A stretch of 64,000 bases of DNA from positions 1 through 64,000 of the forward strand of contig DAIDJF010000017.1 in assembly GCA_027451525.1 (NCBI GenBank). The letters run 5' to 3'. Source of the stretch: Ktedonobacterales bacterium (lineage in GTDB: Bacteria; Chloroflexota; Ktedonobacteria; Ktedonobacterales; Ktedonobacteraceae). Below, piece after piece: positions 1 through 8,077 of this stretch. A program made the translations under genes and the position numbers. Position 1 is the stretch's first letter. Each line of letters begins with the position of its first letter. The notes beneath the pieces were generated by a model that had not been told where the DNA came from, ran no database searches, and worked only from the letters and a program-made list of their open reading frames with translations.

Positions 1-35
1 GGCGATTAGCAGCTGTCTCGCAAAAAGGAGCATAC

Positions 36-1166
36 ATGGAAGCAGCACTCTCGGATATTCTCGTTGTTGATCTCTCGCGGGTTTTCGCGGGGCCATATAG
101 CTCGATGGTTCTGGGCGACCTGGGGGCGACTGTTATCAAGGTCGAGCAACCTGGTAAAGGTGATGATACGCGCCAGTATGGGCCGCCTTATATCGCAGGT
201 GAGAGTGCCTACTACCTGGGCCTCAATCGCAACAAGCATAGCATCACGCTGGATTTCAACACTCCAGAAGACAAAGAACGCCTGATCGAACTGATCAAAA
301 AGGCGGCGGTCCTGATCGAAAATTTTCGCCCCGGAACGCTGGCTCGTCAGGGTCTGGGTTATGAGGATGTGCGTGCCCTCAATCCTGGCATTGTCTATTG
401 CTCGATTAGCGGCTATGGACAGAATGGTCCATATGTCTCGCGCGCGGGCTATGATTTTGTCGCGCAGGCCGAGTCGGGTTTGATGGCGGTCACGGGTGTG
501 GCGGATGGCGAACCGCAGCGCGTGGGTTCCCCGATTGGCGATCAATCAGCAGGGATGTTTGCCAGCATTGCTATTCTTGCCGCCCTGCGCGTGCGGGATA
601 AGACGGGCAAGGGGCAGTATATTGATATTTCGCTCCTTGAGGCGACGACATCGCTGCTCGGCAATGTCTCAGCAAATTATTTAATCTCTGGCGAAGAGGC
701 ACGCCGCTATGGCAATGGGCATCCCAATATCGTTCCCTATCAGGCATTTCGCACGCGCGATGGCTACATTGTTGTTGCCTGTGGCAACGATCGTCTCTAC
801 CGCGCGTTTTGCAGCTTAATTGGGCGTGACGAGTTGGCAACTGACCCGCGTTTCGCCACAAATCCCCAGCGTGTGCGCAACCGCTCTGAACTGCTTCCGC
901 AATTACAAGTGGTACTTGAGCAACGCAATAGCGAGGAGTGGCTGGCAATGCTGCGCGAGGTAGGCATTCCCTGCGGACCCATCAATAAGGTCAGCCAGAT
1001 TTTCGATGACCCGCAGATTCAGGAGCGCGGCCTTGTGTGGGAGTGCGAGCATCCGACCGCTGGTAAGATCAAGCTCGCAGGCTCACCAATGCATCTTTCA
1101 GAGACGCCGACGCGCCTCTATAAAGCCCCGCCGCTACTGGGTGAAGATAACGATAAAACGTTTTAA
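36..1166 (+). CDS. CaiB/BaiF family (class III) CoA-transferase
   Basis: This 376-residue protein has the full length of class III CoA-transferases, which move CoA between carboxylic acids in the cytoplasm. The N-terminal block (LSRVFAGPYSSMVLGDLGA, from residue 13) and the ENFRPG segment near residue 95 are family signatures. Asp169 in SPIGDQSAGM sits where the catalytic aspartate that forms the acyl-anhydride intermediate is found in the family. The start is supported by AAGGAG eight bases upstream of ATG. The acid substrate cannot be read from sequence, and no beta-oxidation gene lies nearby. The stop codon overlaps that of the convergent methyltransferase gene. Family assignment is secure; substrate is unknown. 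Confidence 0.93.
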   Translation: MEAALSDILVVDLSRVFAGPYSSMVLGDLGATVIKVEQPGKGDDTRQYGPPYIAGESAYYLGLNRNKHSITLDFNTPEDKERLIELIKKAAVLIENFRPGTLARQGLGYEDVRALNPGIVYCSISGYGQNGPYVSRAGYDFVAQAESGLMAVTGVADGEPQRVGSPIGDQSAGMFASIAILAALRVRDKTGKGQYIDISLLEATTSLLGNVSANYLISGEEARRYGNGHPNIVPYQAFRTRDGYIVVACGNDRLYRAFCSLIGRDELATDPRFATNPQRVRNRSELLPQLQVVLEQRNSEEWLAMLREVGIPCGPINKVSQIFDDPQIQERGLVWECEHPTAGKIKLAGSPMHLSETPTRLYKAPPLLGEDNDKTF

Positions 1167-2038
1167 AGCTGTGTGCGCTTTTGCCAGATCTGTACGATAA
1201 ATTCAGTCTGCGTGTGTATTTCTTCAATTGCGTGCAGCGTGGCTTGCATCTCGGTAGAGAGATGACGGAAGTTTGGCGTCATCGTTACAATTTGCGTTAC
1301 CTCCGCGCCCTTGAGATGCAATGGAGAGCGTTGCGTGCGCGTGGTGAGCAGATCAAAATAGGGGCGGCATTGTGTGCTGATATGCTGCTCCTTCTCCTCT
1401 TCAATGCTCAGTAACGCGAGTTGTGAGCGTAGTTCGGCAAGATGCTGTGAGCCAGGAAAGACAATCAGCAGGATACCGCCCGGCATGAGCACGCGCGCAA
1501 ACTCCGCTATGTTGCGCGGCGCGAAGATATTGAGCAGCACGTGCAAGGTATCGCTGGCGAAACTCAGATGTTCCCATACGTCGGCAACCACAAACTGGGC
1601 CGTTTTATAACGTTTCGCCGCCATGCGTAGCGCGTCCTTCGCGATATCCATGCCGAGGTAGCAGCACGGGAGCGTTGCAAACTGTTGCGTTAGATAGTGT
1701 TGTAAACGACCAATATAATACCCCTCGCCGCAGCCAATATCGAGCAGGTTGAGGTGTGGCAATGGTTCTTCCTCATTTGCATACTCGCGATGGAGATGCC
1801 CGGCAATAAGTTCGTTGAGGGTATCTGATAAGGGTTGATAGTGTCCCTGTTCTAGAAATGTGCGCCGCGCCTGAAGCATGGCTTTGCTATCGCCCGCGCT
1901 CTCCGCCACTTTTTTGGTCAGCAAGTTGACATACCCCTCTTTGGCGATATCGAAGCTATGCCCGTTGGCACATTTGAGGGTATTTGCTACCTTTGTAAAG
2001 CGCAGGTGACAGACGGGACAGGTAAGCAGGTGTGTCAT
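1163..2038 (-). CDS. RlmA-type 23S rRNA (guanine-N1) methyltransferase-like protein
   Basis: This is a SAM-dependent methyltransferase of about 291 residues. It opens with a zinc-binding module (CPVC, then CANGH about 14 residues later), followed by a Rossmann fold with the SAM motif LLDIGCGEGYYIGRL and a second motif VVADVWEHLSF. This layout matches RlmA(I)/RlmA(II), which methylate G745 or G748 in 23S rRNA; RlmA(II) homologues can give tylosin or mycinamicin resistance. Which base is targeted cannot be told here. The reading frame is open to 2077, but the ATG at 2038 (MTHLLTCPVC) puts the zinc finger at the N-terminus as in relatives, so it was chosen. The 3' end shares bases with the stop of the CoA-transferase gene. 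Confidence 0.85.
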   Translation of the reverse strand: MTHLLTCPVCHLRFTKVANTLKCANGHSFDIAKEGYVNLLTKKVAESAGDSKAMLQARRTFLEQGHYQPLSDTLNELIAGHLHREYANEEEPLPHLNLLDIGCGEGYYIGRLQHYLTQQFATLPCCYLGMDIAKDALRMAAKRYKTAQFVVADVWEHLSFASDTLHVLLNIFAPRNIAEFARVLMPGGILLIVFPGSQHLAELRSQLALLSIEEEKEQHISTQCRPYFDLLTTRTQRSPLHLKGAEVTQIVTMTPNFRHLSTEMQATLHAIEEIHTQTEFIVQIWQKRTQL

Positions 2039-2197
2039 ACACGTGTGTGTGTGTTGCATGTTCCCCAAATTTCCCAAAAATACGCCTCAGTCTACCCGCT
2101 ATGGTACAATGAGAAGCGATTTGAACAGACAAAATCTTCATGCATTCTATGCATAAACATATAATCATCATTATAAAACGAATAGGGAAAAAAGAGC

Positions 2198-3460
2198 ATG
2201 GATTATGCAATCCTCGGCGGCGGCGCGTTAGGCTTGATGGCTGCCTATCGGCTTAGTCAGGCGGGTCAGAGCGTTATGGTGTTTGAACAGGAGCCGCTGG
2301 CTGGTGGTCTGGCTGCTGGTTTTCGCATTGATGATATCTGGCTAGAAAAATTTTATCATCACCTGTTCCGCAGCGATACAACCGCGATCCACATTATTGA
2401 GGAGCTTGGTCTCATGGATCGCCTGGAATGGATTCGTCCGCGTACTGTTAGTCTAGTAAATGGCGAGATTCACCAACTCGACTCGCCTATGACATTGTTG
2501 AACTTCAAGCCCTGGCGATTGGACGAACGCTTGCGCGTTGCGGCGGTCATGAGCTTTCTCAAAGTCGCCAAGCCCGCGTGGCTAGAGGGCTTGACGGCTG
2601 ATACATGGTTGCGCCAGTGGATGGGCAAACGGCCCTACGAGATGCTCTTCGAGCCGCTCTTCATCGGTAAATTTGGCGCACTCTATGACCAGATTGCCCT
2701 GCCCTGGTTCTGGGCACGCTTCCATGATCGCACGACGCGCCTGGGCTACCTCAAAGGTGGCTTTCAGCAACTCTATGAACGTCTCGTCGAGCGTATTCAG
2801 GCGCAAGGCGGTAAAGTTTTGTTAGGCACAAGCGTCGAGCAGGTGGAACGCGCAGATGGACGCTGGCGCGTGCAGACCAGTCAGGGCACATGGAATTTTG
2901 CGCGTGTGATCTCAACGCTCCCTACACGCCTGACGTGCCGTTTAATTCCAGAACTGCCTGCTGATTACCGTGCGCGCTACGACTGGGGCCAGGCGTATGG
3001 AGCGCACTGTCTGGTGCTGGCTCTTGATCGCCAGCTTACAGATAGCTATTGGATTAACATCTGTGATCGCGGCTATCCCTTCACAGGTCTCTTTGAGCAT
3101 ACTAATTTCTGCTCACCTTCCGAGTATGGTGGTCGTCATCTGGTCTATCTGGGCAACTATCGCCCAATGAACGACTCACTGTTTACGCTGAGCAAAGAAG
3201 CGGTGATGGAGCAATTTTTTCCTCATCTCAAGCGTATCGTGCCTGCCTTCGCTCCTTCATGGGTCCAGGAAAGCTGGCTCTTCAAAGCGGCTTACGCGCA
3301 ACCAATTGTTACTACCGATTATCGCAAACATATCCCGCCACTCTATACACCACTCGATAATCTCTGGGTTGCCAACATGTTTCAGGTGTATCCGCATGAT
3401 CGCGGCCAAAATTACTCGTTTGAATTGGCGGAACGTGTGGTGAAACAATTGGTATCATAA
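2198..3460 (+). CDS. FAD-dependent amine-oxidase-like oxidoreductase
   Basis: A 420-residue flavoprotein. The N-terminus MDYAILGGGALGLMAAYRL is a dinucleotide-binding GxGxxG motif followed by an acidic residue at the end of the second strand (VFEQEPLAGGLA), typical of NAD(P)-binding Rossmann/FAD amine oxidase and protoporphyrinogen-oxidase-like proteins. The C-terminal segment NLWVANMFQVYPHDRGQNYS closes the FAD site in this superfamily. Relatives often work in desaturation or lipid and polysaccharide pathways, but nothing in the sequence fixes the substrate. It is transcribed divergently from the methyltransferase gene. Its stop region overlaps the end of the convergent LuxR-ATPase gene by six bases. 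Confidence 0.85.
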   Translation: MDYAILGGGALGLMAAYRLSQAGQSVMVFEQEPLAGGLAAGFRIDDIWLEKFYHHLFRSDTTAIHIIEELGLMDRLEWIRPRTVSLVNGEIHQLDSPMTLLNFKPWRLDERLRVAAVMSFLKVAKPAWLEGLTADTWLRQWMGKRPYEMLFEPLFIGKFGALYDQIALPWFWARFHDRTTRLGYLKGGFQQLYERLVERIQAQGGKVLLGTSVEQVERADGRWRVQTSQGTWNFARVISTLPTRLTCRLIPELPADYRARYDWGQAYGAHCLVLALDRQLTDSYWINICDRGYPFTGLFEHTNFCSPSEYGGRHLVYLGNYRPMNDSLFTLSKEAVMEQFFPHLKRIVPAFAPSWVQESWLFKAAYAQPIVTTDYRKHIPPLYTPLDNLWVANMFQVYPHDRGQNYSFELAERVVKQLVS

Positions 3461-6064
3461 CAAACGGTGTTCGTGGGCAGCACGTGTGGCCGCGCTCCGT
3501 GTGGTGACGCCCAATTTGGCGTAAATTGATTGGATGTGGGTATTCACTGTGCTGTTACTGATTGCTAGCTGGTGCGCGATCTGGCTGTTCTTCTGGCCCC
3601 GCGCCAGCAAGCGTAATATTTCCTGTTCGCGTGCGGTAAGTTTGAAGGCCACAGATGGCAGGGGAGCGGATGATGGTGTTATGGGGGAGAGGGCAAATGT
3701 CGTCTCGGCAGCGAGAGCCTGAAGTGGTGCCATGTGTTGCCCCATCGTCCACAGGTGTGAGAACGTGGTGGGCGCAAGGCGTTTACGCGCAATCGCGAGG
3801 TGTGTCGTATAGTCATCTGGTTCCATCGGAAGAGGCATGGTATGGTGATTCGTCGTGCGAATCGCTTCTGCCGCTCCGAAAAGAAGAACGCCCCACGGCA
3901 TTTTCTCCTGTAGAAACGCAACCTTGCCCAATCCTTCCAGGCAACCAGCGAGAACCCACTTGCCGCGCGAGGTGAGTTGTGTAGGCGTCCAGAGATGCTG
4001 CATCGTGTGCAGACAGGCCTCATAGTGCGCGCGTGCCGCTTCAAGATCATTGCGACGGCGTGCAAGGTGACCCTGAGCGCAGATCACATGACCAATAACC
4101 TGCGGATTTTCTAGTTTACGCGCGTATGTCAGTGCCTCCGCTAAAATGCTTTCGGCTTGTGCGGTATCATTCAGCAGCATGTATTCGCAAGCTTGCAAGA
4201 TTAATGCCTCACTATAAAAACCAGGATTCCCCATTGGCGCAAGCAGTTCCGCGCTCTCGCTCGTCAAGCGCAAAGCCTCTACATAGTTCTGTTGTATATA
4301 GGCCATCCAGCCCAAGAGGTGCAAGCTTGCCGCGTAGTTCCACTGATTTCCCGCGCTCTGCGAAAGCGTCAGACACTCCTCGCTATAGTGGCGAGCGTCC
4401 GCGAGTTGTCCCTGAAAGAATGTCAGATTGATAAGCGCAAAGAGCGCGTCAATTGTGCCAGAGGTATTGTGGATTTCACGATAGATCCGCAGGCTCTCGT
4501 TCAGGGTCATGCGTCCCGTGCCCGATTTGCCATAAAGGTAATCTTCAATGAGACCTAAGATGAGTAATGCGTCGGCGATGCGGCTGTGATCGCCGATTTG
4601 ACGGGCCAGGAGCAGGCATTCTTGCTGGTACGTTAGTGCCACCTCGTTCTCATTTTGCCAGAATGCGAAACGTCCCACGACATATAATGCGTGTGCTTTG
4701 ACCTGTGATGAGATTGGATATGAGTTAGCTTGAACGTCTCTTAGTATTTGTTGGATATACATTTGTCCCAGATGTAGCTCGCCCCGTAAAAACCAGAAAT
4801 GTTCCAGTGCGACAGTCATCTGGAGCAGCATCTCAAATTTTTGCTGGGCGTGGAGCCATTGCAGGCTCATGATGATATTATCTCGTTCTGTTTCTATGCA
4901 GCGTAGCCAACTGGCCTGTTGGGGGCCGCTCAGCATCTCATTTGCCTGTTGTGTGATAGAGAGATAATACTGTGCGTGAGCATACTGACAGGCATCGAGT
5001 TCGCCCGTGCTTGCCAGACGTTCCAAGCCATAGGCACGAATAGTTTCTAGCATCTGCAATCTCGTCTGCTGCTGAGGCACTGATGCGACCTGTAGAAGGC
5101 TTTTGTCATGTAATGACTGAATATCCTCTTGTAATGAGAGCTGGATTCCATCAAGTAACATGAATACTGTTTCAATGGCGGGTGGAGTACATCCGCCTGT
5201 AAAAACTGCCAGACGGCGAAATAAGCGTTGCTCTGCTGGACTGAGTAGCTGGTAACTCCAATCAATGGTGTTATATAACGTTTGCTGGCGCACTGGGAGG
5301 TCTGGACCACCGCCTGTTAATAACGTAAATTGTTGGTCGAGCCGTGCCAAAATGGCTTGTGGCGAGAGGACTTTAATCCGCGCCGCCGCTAATTCGATTG
5401 CCAGCGGCAAACCGTCCAGGCGCGTGCAAATTTCAATAATTGCTGGCGCATTGTTCTCGCTGAGACGAAAATGACGCCAGGCAGATTGGGCGCGTTGCAC
5501 AAAAAGCGTGATAGCTGGTACCGTATGCAGCATATTTATAGCTGTTGTATCGCTTGCTTGCGGAAGAGCTAATGGAGGGATAGTATAGATATGCTCCGCG
5601 TTCAGGTGTAATCTGGCACGACTTGTGACCAGAATTTTCAGATAGGGGCACTGTTCCAGGAGTGTCGCGATGAATGGTGCGGCACTGAGCAGATGTTCAA
5701 AGTTATCTAGCAATAAGAGACGATGTGAAGTGCGTAGGGTACTGCATAATTGCTCGGTTAGTGGCCTGTTTCCGCTTGGGAAAATATGGAGTGTATGCAT
5801 AATGCACAAAATAACGACATCGGTATCAGAGATAGCAGCTAACGGCACAAAAAAAACTCCGTCAGCAAATGCCCCCCTGGCATCTTTCATCACCTGAAGC
5901 ATGAGTCTTGTTTTGCCAACGCCGCCAGGGCCAATGAGTGTTATGAGCCGTGTATTGGTCTGTAAAAGTAGCTTTTGTATCTCGTATAGTTGTTGGCTAC
6001 GTCCAATGAGCGAAGTCAAAGGCGTATAGTCATATACAACATTAGATGGATTGTCTATTCCCAT
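3455..6064 (-). CDS. LuxR-family STAND ATPase regulator (NB-ARC-like, TPR, HTH)
   Basis: This is a regulator of about 869 residues. Near residue 40 it has a P-loop (GPGGVGKTRLML) and then LLLLDNFEHLL (Walker B-like) and TSRARLHL (sensor region), which together define a STAND-class NTPase. The middle 400 residues are helical TPR-like repeats. The C-terminus is a LuxR/GerE helix-turn-helix (LTAREQEILRLLARGQ and STVNTHIQSIYAKLGV). Proteins of this design are inducer-gated transcription activators that oligomerise on ATP and ligand binding, as in MalT. The frame also has a TTG at 6070, but ATG at 6064 was preferred. The protein resembles the one encoded at 8078-10807 along its whole length. Ligand and target genes are unknown. 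Confidence 0.9.
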   Translation of the reverse strand: MGIDNPSNVVYDYTPLTSLIGRSQQLYEIQKLLLQTNTRLITLIGPGGVGKTRLMLQVMKDARGAFADGVFFVPLAAISDTDVVILCIMHTLHIFPSGNRPLTEQLCSTLRTSHRLLLLDNFEHLLSAAPFIATLLEQCPYLKILVTSRARLHLNAEHIYTIPPLALPQASDTTAINMLHTVPAITLFVQRAQSAWRHFRLSENNAPAIIEICTRLDGLPLAIELAAARIKVLSPQAILARLDQQFTLLTGGGPDLPVRQQTLYNTIDWSYQLLSPAEQRLFRRLAVFTGGCTPPAIETVFMLLDGIQLSLQEDIQSLHDKSLLQVASVPQQQTRLQMLETIRAYGLERLASTGELDACQYAHAQYYLSITQQANEMLSGPQQASWLRCIETERDNIIMSLQWLHAQQKFEMLLQMTVALEHFWFLRGELHLGQMYIQQILRDVQANSYPISSQVKAHALYVVGRFAFWQNENEVALTYQQECLLLARQIGDHSRIADALLILGLIEDYLYGKSGTGRMTLNESLRIYREIHNTSGTIDALFALINLTFFQGQLADARHYSEECLTLSQSAGNQWNYAASLHLLGWMAYIQQNYVEALRLTSESAELLAPMGNPGFYSEALILQACEYMLLNDTAQAESILAEALTYARKLENPQVIGHVICAQGHLARRRNDLEAARAHYEACLHTMQHLWTPTQLTSRGKWVLAGCLEGLGKVAFLQEKMPWGVLLFGAAEAIRTTNHHTMPLPMEPDDYTTHLAIARKRLAPTTFSHLWTMGQHMAPLQALAAETTFALSPITPSSAPLPSVAFKLTAREQEILRLLARGQKNSQIAHQLAISNSTVNTHIQSIYAKLGVTTRSAATRAAHEHRLL

Positions 6065-6273
6065 GTGCAAACTTATCCAATGTTCTCATCTCACTTCAGA
6101 GGTTGCTGCTGTCTCCCCAAAAATAATAGGTCGTTCGCGTGACTGCAAGCATAATTTCTTGTGTACTTACCTCTGCAATATATCACTTTGATAACGGCCA
6201 TGTCAAAGAAAAATGCGCACCATGAAGAAATCTGCATAGGAAAAAAATATATAAAGGGTAGATAAAAGCGTAA

Positions 6274-6304
6274 CGCCTGTAATACATGTTAAGTATTACA
6301 GGCG
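6274..6304 (-). terminator. Hairpin terminator of the XRE-NB-ARC gene
   Basis: The arms CGCCTGTAATAC and GTATTACAGGCG are perfectly complementary over 12 bp with a seven-base loop. On the minus strand the stem is followed by a T-rich stretch (TTACGCTTTTATC), so it can act as a rho-independent terminator just after the stop at 6318. Confidence 0.75.
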
Positions 6305-6317
6305 CGGCGTAGTGATG

Positions 6318-7670
6318 TTATAGGCTGTGAACCAGGAGGGCGTACTCAGTTGTACTATTTCGTATCTGGGCAAGACGTTCTGTCCATTGATAGTGCGTGT
6401 AGGCATCAAGGCTATCGCGGACAATAGTCCGCACGAGTGAATGAGTCGAAAGGTGCCGCGTCTCAGCATCACGTTCCAGCAAAGAATAGGTGCGTAGTGC
6501 TGTGATTGCGGCATCAAATGCAAACATAGTGGTAGTGAATAACGTAAAAGGAGATCCCAGGCGATTTGCCACACAGATGACAAAATCCTCTGGAAGAAGA
6601 TCACGATCTAGAAATGCGAGGAGATGGAGCAGTTCGAGTGCGATAGGTTCATGCTGGGCGAGGAGCGCAAACGTATCTTGACAGCATGTGACGACTGGTT
6701 CTGGATGAGTGGATATCAGCTTGCCGCGCCAGTTGAGCAGCAAGCCTCGATGATGCTGATAGCGTTCGAGATAGCCTGCAAGCCCACAGCCTGTCTCTTC
6801 AATGTATGCGCCCGCTTGATCGAGTGCCAGCGGGAAGTAGCCGAGAAGGCGCGTGATATTATGCGCCAAGAGATATGCTTTCTCGTTAACGCTGGTAAGT
6901 GGTTGTCCGTTCGCCAGGATTTTGGCTCTTTGCAAAAGCAAGGCAACACTTTCCTCTGGTGTCATAACGGGAACGCAATGTGCCTGCGCGAATGTGCCTG
7001 TTATGCTGGTACGGGTAGTGAGAAGGACGTGTCCACGCAACACTGGCGGAAGCACATCATCGAGCAGATGGAAATCTGTAACATCATCAAAAATAAGCAA
7101 CCAGCGACTTATCGCGCCTAGCCACTGCTGTACGGCGGCAATAGCCTGTTGCACTCCCATCGTATTGGCGTTTGGTATATGTAACTGGTGCGCGAGAACA
7201 AGAATATCGCTGAAAAGGGCCTCTTTGCTGTGTGCCCGCACCCAGAAAATTGCCTGATATTCTTCTTGATAACGATACGCATATTCCAATGCGCTCTGTG
7301 TTTTACCAATCCCACCCAAACCGCATAATGCTTGCGGCAAATGTGGACTATTTGAGTTGTTGAATGCATCGTGTAATTGTGCTAATAGCGAAGAACGTCC
7401 TGTGAAAAACGTATTGCGCTGATAAGGGATATGCCAAAAAGCAGTCTCCCCTTTCGGTCCCAAACCCAGTTCGCGCGCGCTTTTCCCGAACAGTTGCATG
7501 AGCTGTTGGCGATAGTGTGGCGTTGGTGTGGTAATGCCACGTTCCCAGCGTCCGATGATCTTGGCATCGGGTGCGCCTATACGTTGCGCTACATCCTCTT
7601 GCGTAAAGGAATATTTATCGCGCTCATATATGAGTAATTCGTTTGGCAAAGATTCTTTGGCGGTTTTCAT
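6318..7670 (-). CDS. XRE-type HTH plus NB-ARC ATPase, without C-terminal repeat domain
   Basis: The protein has about 450 residues. Residues 15-60 form a Cro/C1-type helix-turn-helix (FTQEDVAQRIG, IIGRWERG). An NB-ARC/STAND ATPase follows, with P-loop CGLGGIGKTQSALEYAYRY, Walker B WLLIFDDV and LLTTR. A winged-helix-like segment continues to about residue 440 and the protein then stops. Related proteins in this bacterial group usually carry several hundred residues of TPR after this point, so this copy appears shortened. No in-frame continuation is visible downstream, where a hairpin terminator follows directly. ATG at 7670 was chosen over TTG at 7679; no strong ribosome-binding site supports either. 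Function is probably signal-gated regulation; the signal is unknown. Confidence 0.82.
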   Translation of the reverse strand: MKTAKESLPNELLIYERDKYSFTQEDVAQRIGAPDAKIIGRWERGITTPTPHYRQQLMQLFGKSARELGLGPKGETAFWHIPYQRNTFFTGRSSLLAQLHDAFNNSNSPHLPQALCGLGGIGKTQSALEYAYRYQEEYQAIFWVRAHSKEALFSDILVLAHQLHIPNANTMGVQQAIAAVQQWLGAISRWLLIFDDVTDFHLLDDVLPPVLRGHVLLTTRTSITGTFAQAHCVPVMTPEESVALLLQRAKILANGQPLTSVNEKAYLLAHNITRLLGYFPLALDQAGAYIEETGCGLAGYLERYQHHRGLLLNWRGKLISTHPEPVVTCCQDTFALLAQHEPIALELLHLLAFLDRDLLPEDFVICVANRLGSPFTLFTTTMFAFDAAITALRTYSLLERDAETRHLSTHSLVRTIVRDSLDAYTHYQWTERLAQIRNSTTEYALLVHSL

Positions 7671-8077
7671 GGCATACAATCTTCTAAAATAAGAAAATGA
7701 TCATTTTGTTAGTTTTAATTTAAGCTATTTCTTGTGTAAATAACATCATGTAAATACTCTATTTTTTAGCTGTAGCATACCTATCGCATCTTTTTGTTTC
7801 TTCTATCATGCATTTTAAAATAGTGCTGTTTATCCTCTTGGACCGTATTTCTGGGCAAATATGGGGTTGTGCAAAGGCTATCCATATATGTTATTGTGAT
7901 GCTATATTTGTTATGTTGAGTGAATAGAGCGTGGTAAAAACCCTCAGTTAGGATAAATCAGGTAAAATAAGTGCTAAAAGACAAACTTTGCTGTCTTTCA
8001 TGTTTATCTTAGATGGATGGTGAGAGAGCTAGAGTAGATGTGGATAATGTGCGTAATGAAGTTATGAGGGTAGTAAA
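7671..8077. other. AT-rich divergent intergenic region
   Basis: These 407 bases separate two divergent ATPase genes and contain no credible ORF. The sequence is clearly richer in A and T than its neighbours. A short hairpin (AAAGACA at 7977-7983, TGTCTTT at 7992-7998) lies in the probable leader of the plus-strand gene. No convincing pair of -35 and -10 boxes was found, so the promoters of both genes are presumably here but not pinpointed. Confidence 0.5.

Noticed and set aside
6..545. 179-residue ORF on the minus strand at the left edge
   Set aside because: Fully inside the CoA-transferase gene, antisense, with no family features.
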